From assembly GCF_019097855.1 (NCBI RefSeq), contig NZ_JAHRGL010000011.1, positions 62,001 through 126,000 on the forward strand: a stretch of 64,000 bases of DNA. The letters are read 5' to 3'. Positions 1 to 9,658 of this stretch are shown piece by piece; the first letter of the stretch is position 1; each line of letters begins with the position of its first letter. The position numbers and the translations under genes are program-made. A model generated the notes under the pieces. It searched no databases, was not told the DNA's origin, and saw nothing but the letters and a program-made list of their open reading frames with translations. This DNA is from Geopseudomonas aromaticivorans. GTDB taxonomy: Bacteria; Pseudomonadota; Gammaproteobacteria; Pseudomonadales; Pseudomonadaceae.

Positions 1-251
1 GTAAAGCGCGAGTCGCTGAAAGTGAAGGGCTGCAGGGTCAGTACCTGCATGCCCAGTTGCGCCCATTCGCCGCTGTATTCCGCCTGCAGGCGGTCAAGGA
101 TGGCACTGTCCACCTCGAACCAGGCATCGGTGTTGTTGCCTTGGAACCACGGATTGTGGCGCACCCATGTGCGCAGTTGCTCGAGGGATGCGCGGGCGAC
201 GAAGGGCATGTTGGCCGAGAAAAAGGCCGTAAAGGGCGGGGCGTTATCCAT
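1..251 (-). CDS. phaC: Class I polyhydroxyalkanoate synthase, N-terminal part (cut by window edge)
   Basis: PHA synthase polymerises 3-hydroxyacyl-CoA into granules. Only the first 83 codons are present, from an ATG at 251 reading out of the window. The visible part has the class I N-terminal pattern: a helix around LDRLQAEYSGEW, then FSDSRF, matching the family's DxRF step before the catalytic domain, which lies outside the window. It is the last gene of a leftward phaB-phaA-phaC operon, 88 bp after phaA. The identification rests on operon context plus this short N-terminus. The ribosome site is weak, so the exact start is less certain. Confidence 0.7.
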   Translation of the reverse strand, partial: MDNAPPFTAFFSANMPFVARASLEQLRTWVRHNPWFQGNNTDAWFEVDSAILDRLQAEYSGEWAQLGMQVLTLQPFTFSDSRF

Positions 252-297
252 TTCTTGTGTCCGCTATCAGGGGTTGCTGGTGTCCGACTGGCAACGC

Positions 298-325
298 TCT
301 CGCCCCGAAAGTGACCGGGGCGAGA
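298..325 (-). promoter_or_regulatory. Perfect 10-bp intercistronic hairpin between phaA and phaC
   Basis: Arms 298-307 and 316-325 (TCTCGCCCCG / CGGGGCGAGA) enclose an 8-nt loop. No T-tract follows on the minus strand. It may therefore be a partial terminator or an mRNA-stabilising end that lowers phaC relative to phaA rather than a full stop. Confidence 0.5.
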
Positions 326-339
326 ACCTTCAGACCATA

Positions 340-1518
340 TCAGCGTTCGATTGCCAGCGCGACGCCCTGACCGCCACCGATGCACAGGGTTGCCAGGCCC
401 TTGCGCAGGTCGCGGCGCTGCAGTTCATGCACCAGAGTCACCAGGATGCGGCAGCCGGAAGCACCGATCGGGTGGCCAAGGGCGATTGCGCCGCCGTTGA
501 CGTTGACCTTGTCGGTATCCCAACCCAGTTCCTTGTTGACGCTCAGCGCCTGCACGGCAAAGGCTTCGTTGGCTTCGACCAGGTCGAGGTCGTCGATGCT
601 CCAGCCGGCCTTTTCCAGGCAGCGGCGAGTGGCCGAGACCGGGCCGATGCCCATGATCGCCGGGTCGACGCCCGCGCTGGCATAGGCGGTGATCTTCGCC
701 AGGACCGGCAGTCCCAGTTCGGCGGCCTTCTTCGCGCTGGCCAGCAGCACCACCGCGGCGCCGTCGTTGAGGGACGAGGCGTTGCCGGCGGTGACGCTGC
801 CGTCCTTGCTGAAGGCCGGTCTGAGCTTGCTCAGGCTGTCCAGGGTGGTGTCGCCGCGCGGCTGCTCGTCGGTGGCGAACACCAGCGGATCGCCCTTGCG
901 CTGCGGGATCAGGATCGGGGTGATCTCGTCCTTGAAGCGACCGGCTTCGATGGCGGCGGCGGCCTTCTGCTGGGACGCGGCGGCGAAGGCGTCCTGCTGT
1001 GCCCGGCTGATATCGAAGCGCTGGGCCAGGTTCTCGGCAGTGACACCCATGTGGTAGTCGTTGAAGGCATCCCACAGGCCGTCTTGGATCATGCTGTCGA
1101 CCAGCTCGGCATGGCCCATGCGCAGGCCGGTGCGGGCCTTGGGCAGGACGTAGGGCGACAGGCTCATGTTTTCCTGGCCACCGGCGATCACCAGTTCGGC
1201 ATCGCCGCAGCGGATGGCCTGGACAGCCAGTTGCACGGCCTTGAGGCCGGAGCCGCAGACCTTGTTCAGGGTCAGTGCAGGCACCTCATGGGGCAGGCCG
1301 GCCTTGATCGCGGTCTGGCGGGCCGGGTTCTGGCCGGAGCCGGCGGCGAGGACCTGGCCAAGGATCACTTCGTCGATGGCGCTTGGCTGCACGCCAGTTT
1401 GCTCCAGCACCTGGCGGATCACCGCGGCGCCCAGGTCGGGGGCGGAAATGGAGCTCAGGCCGCCCTGGAAGCTGCCGATGGCGGTACGGGTAGCGGCGAC
1501 AATGACAACATCGTTCAT
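340..1518 (-). CDS. phaA: Acetyl-CoA acetyltransferase (beta-ketothiolase) of PHB synthesis
   Basis: Condenses two acetyl-CoA to acetoacetyl-CoA, the first step of polyhydroxybutyrate synthesis. The product is 392 residues, the normal length for a biosynthetic thiolase. The acyl-accepting Cys88 sits in [10 protein letters not shown], His349 in GHPIGASG and Cys379 in CIGGGQG, so the catalytic triad is complete. It lies between phaB and phaC on the same strand, which sets it apart from degradative FadA. The start at 1518 has an upstream purine-rich stretch in the 87-bp phaB-phaA gap. Function is firm; the symbol phbA is used in some species. Confidence 0.93.
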   Translation of the reverse strand: MNDVVIVAATRTAIGSFQGGLSSISAPDLGAAVIRQVLEQTGVQPSAIDEVILGQVLAAGSGQNPARQTAIKAGLPHEVPALTLNKVCGSGLKAVQLAVQAIRCGDAELVIAGGQENMSLSPYVLPKARTGLRMGHAELVDSMIQDGLWDAFNDYHMGVTAENLAQRFDISRAQQDAFAAASQQKAAAAIEAGRFKDEITPILIPQRKGDPLVFATDEQPRGDTTLDSLSKLRPAFSKDGSVTAGNASSLNDGAAVVLLASAKKAAELGLPVLAKITAYASAGVDPAIMGIGPVSATRRCLEKAGWSIDDLDLVEANEAFAVQALSVNKELGWDTDKVNVNGGAIALGHPIGASGCRILVTLVHELQRRDLRKGLATLCIGGGQGVALAIER

Positions 1519-1550
1519 GGAAAAACCTCGACTACAAGCAAGAAGGGAGA

Positions 1551-1585
1551 CGACCGCCCGGTCCGGCGAGGATGCCGGGCGGTCG
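1551..1585 (-). promoter_or_regulatory. Perfect 11-bp intercistronic hairpin between phaB and phaA
   Basis: Arms 1551-1561 and 1575-1585 (CGACCGCCCGG / CCGGGCGGTCG) with a 13-nt loop fill most of the gap between the two genes. No T-tract follows. It is probably an RNA stability or attenuation element; its function is inferred. Confidence 0.5.
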
Positions 1586-1605
1586 CGAAGCGAGCCGGGG
1601 CCGAC

Positions 1606-2349
1606 TCAGGCCATGTTCAGGCCGCCGTTGACCGAGAAGTCCGCGCCGGTGGCATAGGCGCCCTCGTCGGAGGCCAGCCAGGCGATCATCGAGGCGATCT
1701 CCTCCGCTTGGCCGAGGCGGCCGACCGGGATGCCGGAAACGATCTTCTCCATCACGTCCTCACGGATCACCGCGGTCATCTCGGTGCGAATGTAGCCCGG
1801 GGAAATGGTGTTGACGGTGACGCCCTTGCTGGCCACTTCCCGGGCCAGCGCCATGCTGAAACCATGGATGCCGGCCTTGGCTGCCGAGTAGTTGGTCTGG
1901 CCGAACTGGCCGCGCTGGCCGTTGACCGAAGAGATGTTGATGATGCGGCCCCAACCGCGCTCGACCATCGAGTCGACCACCTGCTTGGTGGTATTGAACA
2001 GGCCGTTGAGGTTGGTGGAAATCACCGCGCTCCAGTCCTGCGGGGTCATCTTCTTGAACGTGGTATCGCGAGTGATGCCCGCGTTGTTGACCAGCACGTC
2101 GATCTGGCCGACCTCCTCGCGCACCTTGGCGAAGGCGCGCACGGTGTCGTCCCAGTCGGTGATGTCGCTGCTCATGCAATGAAATTCGAAACCGTCCTGC
2201 TGCTGTTGCTCCAGCCAGGCATCCTTGCGGGTCGACTGCGGGCTGCAGCCAACCACCACTACAAATCCGTCACGGGCCAGGCGACGGCTGATTGCCGTGC
2301 CGATGCCACCCATACCGCCAGTCACCAGTGCAATACGCTTGTTGGTCAT
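1606..2349 (-). CDS. phaB: Acetoacetyl-CoA reductase
   Basis: Reduces acetoacetyl-CoA to (R)-3-hydroxybutyryl-CoA with NADPH, the second step of PHB synthesis. This is a short-chain dehydrogenase of 247 residues. It has the nucleotide-binding TGGMGGIG near residue 10, NNAG at 88-91, and the catalytic Ser141, Tyr154 and Lys158. The start at 2349 (MTNKRIALV) has GGAG about 8 nt upstream; an ATG 20 codons earlier lacks both a ribosome site and family similarity. It is the first gene of the leftward phaBAC operon. FabG is the close alternative, but the operon points to PhaB. Confidence 0.92.
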   Translation of the reverse strand: MTNKRIALVTGGMGGIGTAISRRLARDGFVVVVGCSPQSTRKDAWLEQQQQDGFEFHCMSSDITDWDDTVRAFAKVREEVGQIDVLVNNAGITRDTTFKKMTPQDWSAVISTNLNGLFNTTKQVVDSMVERGWGRIINISSVNGQRGQFGQTNYSAAKAGIHGFSMALAREVASKGVTVNTISPGYIRTEMTAVIREDVMEKIVSGIPVGRLGQAEEIASMIAWLASDEGAYATGADFSVNGGLNMA

Positions 2350-2832
2350 TGTCTTGACTCCAGTGGTGAGTTGAAAACCGGGACATCCCTGCCGGATCGG
2401 GCGGCGCATGCAGCGCCGACCTGCGGTCTAGCTTTCGGGTTTGTTCTGCTTGGGTCCCGATGGTTCAACATTGCTTGTGGGTTGTTACGTTTTTTTGAAC
2501 GACTCTGGGACGAACGAGCACTCCCAGTGCCGCTATTTCGCGGTCTTGCGACTGTTGCTGTGCAAAATCGGCTGGCTTCCCTGGGTCTTTTGATCACCTC
2601 GCGTTCACAGGATCGTCACGTCTTGTTGCTATTTCAGAGGGCTTGATCACGTTTTGCGGAGATCTTGCGCCGGATTGTCACTTGCTGAAGTGGGTGAGAA
2701 ATTTTTTGTGCGGTGCAAAAAAACAGTTGCGCGGCGGTCGGGAATCGCCAAGAATAGATTTGCGTGTCGGGTGAATGAATTCACAACAGCACGGCTTTCC
2801 CGACCTTGATTTCATCCTCTGGAGATTCATTC
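2350..2832. other. Divergent intergenic region between phaB and phaP
   Basis: About 480 bp separate the phaBAC operon from the oppositely oriented phasin gene. It should hold both promoters and any PhaR operator. It is A/T-richer than its surroundings near 2690-2760. I could not pick a convincing -35/-10 pair or operator by eye. Confidence 0.5.
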
Positions 2833-3402
2833 ATGTCCTTTTTCGATTCGGAAAAACTGCAAGCCGCTCAGAAAACCAACCTCGAAGTGCTCGAGCAGGT
2901 GAATGGCAAGGTGCTCAAGGGTCTCGAGCAGCTCAGCCGCCTGCAGATCGCCGCGCTTCGCTCCGCCAGCGAGGAGCACTTCGAAAACGCCCGCAAGCTG
3001 CTCACCGTTCGTGATCCGCAAAGCTTCACCTCCGTATTCAGTGCCTTCGCCAATCCGGCCCATCAAGCCGAGCGCCTGCTGGAGTTCAACCGCCAGGTGT
3101 ACGACCTGTTCTCCAGCACTCAGGCCGACATCGCCAAGCTCGGTGAGCGTCAGGTTGCCCAGAACGCCCAGCAGGTGCAGGAACTGGTAGAGGAAATTGC
3201 AAAGAATGCGCCAGCTGGCTCCGAGTCGGCCGTGGCTGTGCTGAAGACTGCGGTCGAGACGGCCAGCAACGTCTACGAAAGCGCGCAGAAAACCGCCAAG
3301 CAGGCGGCTGAAATCGCCGAAAACGGTATCGCCGCAGCTGCTTCGGCAGCCGGTCAGGCGACCCGTGATGCCACCAAGGCGGCTGGTGCGGCTCGCAAGT
3401 AA
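2833..3402 (+). CDS. phaP: Phasin family granule-associated protein
   Basis: Phasins coat PHB granules and control their number and size. The 189-residue product is helical and amphipathic, with a phasin N-terminal domain (FFDSEKLQAAQK onward) and an Ala/Lys-rich C-terminal tail ending GAARK, typical of PHB-binding phasins. The start at 2833 follows TGGAG; an upstream in-frame ATG at 2806 has no ribosome site. It is transcribed away from phaBAC and ends at a shared hairpin facing phaR, whose product usually represses phaP. Confidence 0.9.
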   Translation: MSFFDSEKLQAAQKTNLEVLEQVNGKVLKGLEQLSRLQIAALRSASEEHFENARKLLTVRDPQSFTSVFSAFANPAHQAERLLEFNRQVYDLFSSTQADIAKLGERQVAQNAQQVQELVEEIAKNAPAGSESAVAVLKTAVETASNVYESAQKTAKQAAEIAENGIAAAASAAGQATRDATKAAGAARK

Positions 3403-3419
3403 GCCAAGCCTGACGAATG

Positions 3420-3450
3420 CACAAAGCCCCGGTCATGCCGGGGCTTTGTG
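3420..3450. terminator. Bidirectional terminator between phaP and phaR
   Basis: A perfect 13-bp stem (CACAAAGCCCCGG / CCGGGGCTTTGTG) with a 5-nt loop lies between the convergent genes. Each arm carries AAA or TTT, so it can act in both directions. Confidence 0.85.
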
Positions 3451-3485
3451 CATATTTGGTGCAGAGTGCTGTCCAGCTGTGCGAA

Positions 3486-4007
3486 TCAGGACTTGTCGTC
3501 GTCCTTGTCCTTGTCGCCGCGACCCGCCGTGCCGGGGAAGCCTGGGAACATGCCGAACAGATTCTGCGTGTTCAGGTACAGCTGCTTCGACTGCTCCACA
3601 TACTGCCCCATCAGCTTCTGCATCGTCGGTATCTGGCTGTGCATGAAGTCGTTCCACGCCTGCGACGATTGCTGGCCGGTCTGGGCCTGAATGTCGACGA
3701 CCGCCTGGATGCTCTTGTCCAGGTAACTGCCGAGCATGCCCTGGAAGGGGCCGTAGAAGCGGATGATCCCTTTGAGCATTTCGCTGGAGAAGATGGGCTC
3801 GCCGTCGCTCTCGGCTTCCTGAATGATCTGCAGCAGGATGCTGCGAGTCAGATCTTCGCCGGTCTTGGCATCCACCACCTGGAATGATTCTTCCTGAATG
3901 ACCAGCTTGCGGATATCACTCAGCGTGATGTGGGTGCTGGTCTGCGTGTCGTAGAGACGACGGTTGGCGTATTTCTTGATCAGGCGGACATGGTTCCGAT
4001 CAGGCAT
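3486..4007 (-). CDS. phaR: Polyhydroxyalkanoate synthesis repressor PhaR
   Basis: PhaR binds both PHB and DNA and represses the phasin gene until granules appear. The 173-residue product has the N-terminal DNA-binding domain signature KKYANRRLYDT followed by the PHB accumulation regulatory domain (IIRFYGPFQGM region). The tail is charged (DKDKDDDKS). It converges on phaP, as in many PHB producers. The length is normal. In Azotobacter the equivalent gene is called phbF. Confidence 0.92.
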   Translation of the reverse strand: MPDRNHVRLIKKYANRRLYDTQTSTHITLSDIRKLVIQEESFQVVDAKTGEDLTRSILLQIIQEAESDGEPIFSSEMLKGIIRFYGPFQGMLGSYLDKSIQAVVDIQAQTGQQSSQAWNDFMHSQIPTMQKLMGQYVEQSKQLYLNTQNLFGMFPGFPGTAGRGDKDKDDDKS

Positions 4008-4092
4008 GCTGCGGACTCTCGGGCAAGGGCAGGGTTTGATTCATGTTAACCCAAAACCGGACGCCTCGAATCGCGGCTTGCTGGGCTCGTGC

Positions 4093-4608
4093 TCAGGCTT
4101 TTGCTCCGAGGATGCGGGTATACACCGCGAGATCGGCAGCGGAAAAACAGCAGAACGCGACCGACTCGATGCTGGGGTGGGTCGCCAATGCCGAGCGGAC
4201 CGTGGCCACCGCAATGGCTGCGGCCTCCTCGACGGGGTAGCCGTAGATGCCGGTGCTGATGTTGGGAAATGCCAGGCTGCGCGCTCCGGCCTCGGCTGCG
4301 ATCGCGAGCGCGCGCCGGTAGCAGGAGGCGAGCAGGTCCGCCTCGTGGCGGTTGCCGCCCTGCCAGACGGGGCCGACCGTGTGCACGACGAATCTTGCCG
4401 GCAGACGATAGCCGCGGGTCAGTTTGGCATCGCCGGTGTCGCAGCCGCCGAGGCGGCGGCATTCCTCCACGAGTTGCGGCCCGCCCGCGCGCAGGATGGC
4501 GCCGGAGACGCCTCCGCCGCCGAGTAGCGAAGGATTGGCGGCGTTGACGATGGCGTCGACCGCCAGGGTGGTGATGTCGGCCTGGATGGCGTGCAGTTTT
4601 CCGGGCAT
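4093..4608 (-). CDS. Macro-domain O-acetyl-ADP-ribose deacetylase / ADP-ribosyl hydrolase
   Basis: This is a stand-alone macro domain of 171 residues, YmdB-like in size. The ADP-ribose-binding hallmarks are present: VDAIVNAAN near residue 18, the Gly-rich [20 protein letters not shown], and the C-terminal [10 protein letters not shown] loop. Enzymes of this class remove ADP-ribose from proteins or deacetylate O-acetyl-ADP-ribose. It is a chromosomal gene between phaR and an ABC exporter, with no obvious operon partner. A GGAG-like ribosome site is not evident. Confidence 0.88.
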   Translation of the reverse strand: MPGKLHAIQADITTLAVDAIVNAANPSLLGGGGVSGAILRAGGPQLVEECRRLGGCDTGDAKLTRGYRLPARFVVHTVGPVWQGGNRHEADLLASCYRRALAIAAEAGARSLAFPNISTGIYGYPVEEAAAIAVATVRSALATHPSIESVAFCCFSAADLAVYTRILGAKA

Positions 4609-4675
4609 GACGGGTGCTCGCAGCGGTGTCGGGTCGTGTCTGACCTTAGGCCATCGGCGCCGGCCGTGCGCGGCG

Positions 4676-6508
4676 TCACAAGTGCTGCCGCTCCGCTGCC
4701 GACTGCTCCGCGCGCTGCTGCTGCAGGCGCCACATCTGGGCGTACTGGCCGTTCAGGGCCAGTAGTTGCGGGTGGCTGCCACGTTCGGCGATGCGTCCAT
4801 CGTCCATCACCAGGATCTGGTCGGCATTCATCACCGTGGACAGGCGGTGGGCGATGACCAGGGTGGTACGGCCGACCTGGATGCGCTCCAGTTCGGCCTG
4901 GATGGCGCGCTCGGACTGCGAGTCCAGCGCCGAGGTGGCTTCGTCGAAGATCAGGATCGCGGGGTTCTTGAGGATGGCGCGGGCGATTGCCACGCGCTGC
5001 TTCTCGCCGCCGGAGAGCTTGAGGCCGCGCTCGCCGACCTGAGTGTCGTAGCCGTCCGGCAGGCTCTGCACGAAGTCGTGGATGTGCGCGGCACGGGCAG
5101 CGGCTTCAACCTCGGCGCGACTGGCGTCGGGGCGGCCGTAGAGGATGTTGTAGTAGATGCTGTCGTTGAACAGCACGGTGTCCTGCGGAACGATGGCGAT
5201 GGCCCCGCGCAACGAGGCCTGGGTCAGCTGGCGCAGGTCGTGACCGTCGATGGTGATGCGCCCGCCATCCACGTCGTAGAAGCGGTATAGCAGGCGCGCC
5301 AGGGTCGACTTGCCGCAGCCGGAGTGGCCGACCACCGCCACCGTGCCGCCGGCGGGGATTTCAAAGTCGATGTCGTGGAGGATCTGCCGGCGCGGATCGT
5401 AGCCGAAGCGCACGTCCTCGAAGCGCACCCTTGGCTGGGTGGTGACCAGCGGGGTGGCGTCCGGCGCGTCCTGCACATCCTGGCGCTCATCGAGCAGGCC
5501 GAACAGGCGCTCCATGTTGGTGAGTGCCTGCTTGACCTCGCGGTACATCATGCCGAGCAGGAACAGCGGGGCGGAGAGCTGGAGCAGGTAGGCGTTGACC
5601 AGCACCAGATCGCCAACCGTCATGCTGCCGTCCACTACGCCGTCGGCGGCTAGCCACATCATTGCGGTGACGCCAACCGAGACCACGGCAGCCTGGCCCA
5701 GGTTGAGCGCGGCCAGGCTGGTGGTGGCCTTGACCTTGGCATTCTCCAGGTGGCGCAGATTCTCGTCGTAGCGCGCCGCCTCGTGCTCCTCGTTGTTGAA
5801 GTACTTGACCGTCTCGTAGTTGAGCAGCGAGTCCACGGCGCGCTCGTTGGCGCGGGTGTCGGCCTCCACGGAGGCGCGGTAGTAGCGGGTGCGCCATTCG
5901 GTGACGGCGAAGGTCCACAGGCCGTAGACCAGCAGGGTGGCGAGGGTGATGGCGGCGAAGCGCCAGTCGTAGGCCCACACCAGCACGGCGGTGACCAGAA
6001 TCACCTCCAGAAGGATCGGGATGATCGAGTACAGAGTCCAGTCGAGCAGGTCGGCGATGGCGCTGCCGCCGCGCTCGACATCGCGCGCCACGCCGCCGGT
6101 ACGCCGGCCGAGGTGGAACTTCAGGCTGAGGCCGTGCAAGTGGCGGAATACCTGCAGGGTGACTTGCCGCGAGGTGCGTGCCATGACCCGGGCGAACACC
6201 ACCTGGCGCAGCTCGGTGAACAGGGTAACGCCGATGCGCGAGGCGCCGTAGGCCAGCAGCAGGCCGACCGGCAGCAGCAATAGGCTGGGCGCGACGTTGA
6301 GACCGTCGACGATCTGCTTGAGCGCCATCGGCACCAGCAGGTTGAGCAGTTTGGCGGCAACCACCAGGCCCAGGGCCAGCAGGATGCGCCCCAGATAAGG
6401 ACGCAGGTAGGGCAGCAGGTCGCGGACCACGGCAAAGTCGCCGCGGGCTTGCTCGGCGCGCTTGATGGGTGGGGTGTCGGCTGGTTCTGGGGTATTGCTG
6501 GACGTCAT
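4676..6508 (-). CDS. ATM1/HMT1-type ABC exporter (fused permease and ATPase)
   Basis: This is a half-size ABC transporter of 610 residues: an N-terminal six-helix membrane domain, then an ATPase with Walker A (GHSGCGKST), signature LSGGEKQR and Walker B ([12 protein letters not shown]). The layout and sequence are those of the ATM1 family, which exports glutathione-type or metal conjugates; the actual substrate is unknown. I chose the ATG at 6508 (MTSSNTPEP), preceded by AGGAA. The ATG at 6565 adds 19 residues but has no ribosome site. It appears monocistronic. Confidence 0.85.
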   Translation of the reverse strand: MTSSNTPEPADTPPIKRAEQARGDFAVVRDLLPYLRPYLGRILLALGLVVAAKLLNLLVPMALKQIVDGLNVAPSLLLLPVGLLLAYGASRIGVTLFTELRQVVFARVMARTSRQVTLQVFRHLHGLSLKFHLGRRTGGVARDVERGGSAIADLLDWTLYSIIPILLEVILVTAVLVWAYDWRFAAITLATLLVYGLWTFAVTEWRTRYYRASVEADTRANERAVDSLLNYETVKYFNNEEHEAARYDENLRHLENAKVKATTSLAALNLGQAAVVSVGVTAMMWLAADGVVDGSMTVGDLVLVNAYLLQLSAPLFLLGMMYREVKQALTNMERLFGLLDERQDVQDAPDATPLVTTQPRVRFEDVRFGYDPRRQILHDIDFEIPAGGTVAVVGHSGCGKSTLARLLYRFYDVDGGRITIDGHDLRQLTQASLRGAIAIVPQDTVLFNDSIYYNILYGRPDASRAEVEAAARAAHIHDFVQSLPDGYDTQVGERGLKLSGGEKQRVAIARAILKNPAILIFDEATSALDSQSERAIQAELERIQVGRTTLVIAHRLSTVMNADQILVMDDGRIAERGSHPQLLALNGQYAQMWRLQQQRAEQSAAERQHL

Positions 6509-6827
6509 CGTCACCGGGTTCCTGTGGCGCTTGGCGAGGCGGGTTGGCTCGGCAAGTCGATTCATCGGGGTGGGCTATGCTGGGCGGGTCACGGCCATCG
6601 TGCAACGTGAAAAGGTGCTGCTCCGTCAGGTGTCAGGAGAGAGGTTCTGCTCATCGACATCACTGAGCTGCGATCGGTTGGCCATGTCTAGGGTGGACAG
6701 GTGCACATTGACATGGACGCGGGGGGTAGGGCGACACGGTACGGCCTCATAACCTATTCTGCTTAGGAACCCTGCTGTCCTGTATGGGTCAGAGCGGATC
6801 CACAGGAATCAATAAAAGGAGTGTCCC
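6509..6827. other. Intergenic region upstream of the PA2779-like gene
   Basis: About 320 bp separate the divergent exporter and PA2779-like genes. A TTGACA hexamer lies at about 6708, but no good -10 sits at the right spacing. The only clear signal is the AAAAGGAG ribosome site just before 6828. Confidence 0.4.
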
Positions 6828-7226
6828 ATGTTCAAGCGAGCAGTTTCTCGTCGACTGGCTGCCCTGCTGGCGGCTTCCCAGCTGTTGCTGGTGGCTCAGG
6901 TGCCGGTAGCGCAAGCGGCGATGATTGGCACCGCGGAAGTCCTGCAGGCGCAGCAACAGCAGGTCGACCGCCAGCAGCTGTTGAGCATGCTGGAGGATCG
7001 GGGGGTTCAGGACAAGCTGGCGTCCCTGGGGGTCGAGCGTGATCAGGTCGAACAGCGCATCCAGAGCCTGACCAACGCCGAGCTGGCGCAGTTCAATCAA
7101 CAGCTCAGCGAGGCGCCGGCGGGCGGCATCATCGGCATCATTGTGTTGTTTCTGGTGATTTTCATTATTACCGACCTGCTGTGTGCAACGGATATCTTCA
7201 GCTTCGTCAAATGCATCAATCGTTGA
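6828..7226 (+). CDS. PA2779 family membrane protein
   Basis: A 132-residue protein with an N-terminal signal or anchor segment (residues about 8-31, ending QAA), a glutamine-rich helical middle, and a C-terminal membrane segment (IIGIIVLFLVIFIITDLL). It matches the layout of the Pseudomonas PA2779 family, of unknown function, always paired with a PA2778-type peptidase. The ribosome site AAAAGGAG is strong. It overlaps the next gene by 16 bp, so the two are probably translationally coupled. Confidence 0.8.
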   Translation: MFKRAVSRRLAALLAASQLLLVAQVPVAQAAMIGTAEVLQAQQQQVDRQQLLSMLEDRGVQDKLASLGVERDQVEQRIQSLTNAELAQFNQQLSEAPAGGIIGIIVLFLVIFIITDLLCATDIFSFVKCINR

Positions 7227-8173
7227 GGCTGAAGGCACTCGGCTTGTTGCTGGCCGGCCTGCTGCTCGGCGGCTGCGCGCGTTCGCCGCAGCTGCCGGCA
7301 GAGGTTGGTCTGTTGCCGGAGCGGGTCGAGCTGAGTGACGTGCCGTTCTTCCCGCAGGCCGAGTACCAGTGCGGCCCTGCCGCGCTGGCGACCATGCTCA
7401 ATCAGCGCGGCGTGATCACCACGCCGGGCTTGCTCAAGGATCGGGTATTCCTGCCCGGACGCGAGGGCAGCCTGCAGGTCGAGCTGGTGGCGGCAGCGCG
7501 CGACAACGATCTGCTGGTCTACCCGCTGGCGCCGCGGCTGGATGCCCTGTTGGCCGAAGTGGCGGCGGGGAACCCGGTGCTGGTGCTGCAGAACCTGGCG
7601 TTCGACTGGTATCCGCGCTGGCACTTCGCGGTGCTGGTGGGCTACGACCGGCACAGGCGCGAGCTGATCCTGCGCTCCGGGACCACCCGGCGCTGGGTGA
7701 CCGACTTCGCCAGCTTCGACGCGACCTGGGCACGTGGCGGACGCTGGGCGGTGCTGACCCTGCCTCCGGAGAGGTTGCCGGCGCAGGCCGAGCTGCGCCC
7801 CTGGTTGCAGGCCGCTGCCGATCTGGAGCAGACCGGGCACGCGCGTGCCGCCGGTCGTGCCTATCAGGCTGCCGTGCAGCAATGGCCAGGTGAGGGAATG
7901 GGCTGGTTTGCGTTGGGCAATGCCCGCTACGCGACTAAGGATTTCTCCGGGGCGCAGGCCGCGCTGCGGCAGGCCGTCTCGGTCGAGCCGTCGCTGGCGC
8001 CGGGGTGGGGCAATCTGGCCCATGTGCTGGCGGAGCAGGGGTGTGCCGGACAGGCTGAGCAGGCGCAGCGGTGCGCGCGCCGGCTGGCGCCGCAGGATGC
8101 GCACTTGCGCGAAGTGCTGCCGGCTATCGGGGGCGGCCGGGCCTGCCCGAGCCTGCCGGCCTGCCCGCAGTAG
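7211..8173 (+). CDS. PA2778 family cysteine peptidase lipoprotein with TPR repeats
   Basis: A 320-residue predicted lipoprotein: signal peptide with lipobox LLGGC, then a C39-like papain-fold domain with catalytic Cys in YQCGPAALA and His in WHFAVLVGYD, then two TPR-type repeats near residues 210-280. It resembles the Pseudomonas PA2778 family, whose substrate is unknown. I chose the ATG at 7211, inside the end of the PA2779-like gene, because it places the signal peptide correctly; an in-frame upstream ATG at 7181 would add 10 residues. A cell-envelope role is inferred. Confidence 0.8.
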   Translation: MHQSLRLKALGLLLAGLLLGGCARSPQLPAEVGLLPERVELSDVPFFPQAEYQCGPAALATMLNQRGVITTPGLLKDRVFLPGREGSLQVELVAAARDNDLLVYPLAPRLDALLAEVAAGNPVLVLQNLAFDWYPRWHFAVLVGYDRHRRELILRSGTTRRWVTDFASFDATWARGGRWAVLTLPPERLPAQAELRPWLQAAADLEQTGHARAAGRAYQAAVQQWPGEGMGWFALGNARYATKDFSGAQAALRQAVSVEPSLAPGWGNLAHVLAEQGCAGQAEQAQRCARRLAPQDAHLREVLPAIGGGRACPSLPACPQ

Positions 8174-8182
8174 TGGCGAATG

Positions 8183-8224
8183 TCCAAGGAGCAACGGCAC
8201 CCGAAGGTGCCGTTGCTCCTTGGA
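8183..8224. terminator. 19-bp perfect hairpin between convergent genes
   Basis: Arms 8183-8201 and 8206-8224 are perfectly complementary around the loop CGAA, directly after the PA2778-like stop and before the end of the oxidoreductase gene. There is no clear T-tract, but the size and position indicate a bidirectional terminator. Confidence 0.7.
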
Positions 8225-8233
8225 CGGGTTTGT

Positions 8234-9517
8234 TCAGATTCCCAGCCGGTCGCGCAGCTGGTAGTACCAGGCTCCCAGTGCGGTGAACGGCACCCGCAAC
8301 AGCCGGCCGCCGGGGAAGGGATAGTGGCGCAGGCCGGCAAAGGCGTCGAAACGTTCGGCCTGGCCGCGCAAGGCCTCGGCCAGCACTTTGCCGGCCAGGT
8401 GCGTGTAGGTCACCCCATGGCCGCTGCAGCCCTGCGAATAGTAGATGTTGTCGCCGAGCCGGCCGACTTGGGGCAGGCGCGACAGGGTCAGCAGGAAGTT
8501 GCCCGTCCAGGCGTAGTCGATCTTCACGTTCTTCAGTTGCGGGAAGGTCTTGAGCATCTTCGGTCGGATGATGGCTTCGATGTTGGCCGGGTCGCGGGCG
8601 CCGTAGACCACGCCGCCGCCATAGATCAGGCGACGGTCGGCGGACAGGCGGTAATAGTCGAGCAGATAGTTGCAGTCCTCGATGCAGTAGTCCTGCGGCA
8701 GCAGCGAACGGGCCAGCTCTTCGCCCAGCGGTTCGGTGGCGATCACCTGGCTGCCGCAGGGCATCGACTTGCCGGCCAGATCCGGCAGCAGGTTGCCCAG
8801 ATAGGCGTTGCCGGCCACGACCAGGAACTTCGCCCGCACTTGCCCGTGCTCGGTATGGGCCACCGGATTGGCCCCGCGCTCGATGCGCAATACGGGCGAC
8901 TGCTCGTGGATCACTCCGCCCAGCGCCTCCAGTGCCATCGCCTCGCCAAGCGCCAGGTTGAGGGGATGGATATGGCCGCCGCTGCGGTCGAGCAGTCCAC
9001 CTATATAGTTGTCGGTTGCCACTACCTGGCGGATGCTCGGGCGGTCGAGCAGCTCCAGCTGGTTATGGCCATAGCGTTCCCAGAGATTTTTCTGCGCTTC
9101 CAGGTGCCGCATCTGTTGGCTGGTGAAGGCGGCGAATACTCCGCCGTTCTTGAGGTCGCACTGGATCTGGTAGCGTGCGATGCGCTCGCGGATGATCTGC
9201 CCGCCTTCGAAGGCCATCTGGCCCAGCAGCGCGGCGCTCTTCGCTGTGGTGCTGCGTTCAATCACGTCGATGTCGCGACTGTAGCTGTTGACGATCTGTC
9301 CGCCGTTGCGCCCGGAAGCGCCGAAGCCGACCTTGGCTGCCTCCAGTACGGTGACGCGGAAGCCGTGCTCGCGCAGAAACAGGGCGGTGGACAGTCCGGT
9401 ATAGCCGGCGCCAATGATGCACACATCGGTTTCGCAGTCCCCTTGCAGTGCCGGGCGCTCGGGGGCTGGGGTGGCGGAAGAGGCGTAGTAGGATTGCGGA
9501 TAGGGGGTGTGCGCCAT
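8234..9517 (-). CDS. FAD-dependent oxidoreductase, gamma-glutamylputrescine oxidase (PauB/PuuB)-like
   Basis: A DAO-family flavoprotein of 427 residues. The FAD-binding Rossmann motif is VCIIGAGYTGLS near residue 32, followed by GFGASGRNGGQ, a signature of PuuB/PauB-type amine oxidases. The C-terminal GYSQGCSGHG-like motif is present as YYSQGCSGHGV. Such enzymes oxidise gamma-glutamyl-putrescine or related amines in polyamine use. The PA2778/PA2779 neighbours match the P. aeruginosa PA2776 region. The ribosome site is AGAGG. The exact amine substrate cannot be read from sequence. Confidence 0.82.
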   Translation of the reverse strand: MAHTPYPQSYYASSATPAPERPALQGDCETDVCIIGAGYTGLSTALFLREHGFRVTVLEAAKVGFGASGRNGGQIVNSYSRDIDVIERSTTAKSAALLGQMAFEGGQIIRERIARYQIQCDLKNGGVFAAFTSQQMRHLEAQKNLWERYGHNQLELLDRPSIRQVVATDNYIGGLLDRSGGHIHPLNLALGEAMALEALGGVIHEQSPVLRIERGANPVAHTEHGQVRAKFLVVAGNAYLGNLLPDLAGKSMPCGSQVIATEPLGEELARSLLPQDYCIEDCNYLLDYYRLSADRRLIYGGGVVYGARDPANIEAIIRPKMLKTFPQLKNVKIDYAWTGNFLLTLSRLPQVGRLGDNIYYSQGCSGHGVTYTHLAGKVLAEALRGQAERFDAFAGLRHYPFPGGRLLRVPFTALGAWYYQLRDRLGI

Positions 9518-9658
9518 TTTGCAACCTCTGTTGTATATCCTTTACGTGTGCTCGATCCTACGCGGGATTTTTCGGGGCTGCCAGTGGCCGAAGCCCGGAG
9601 CAAAAAGCGGGGCTTGGAAAAAGGTAGTGCGATTTCAGTAAGTTAGCGAAAAAAGATG

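Noticed and set aside
22-2646. Very long rightward open frame across the phaC-phaA-phaB genes
   Set aside because: It is antisense to three well-recognised PHB genes, has no natural domain, and arises from high GC in the third codon position of the opposite strand.
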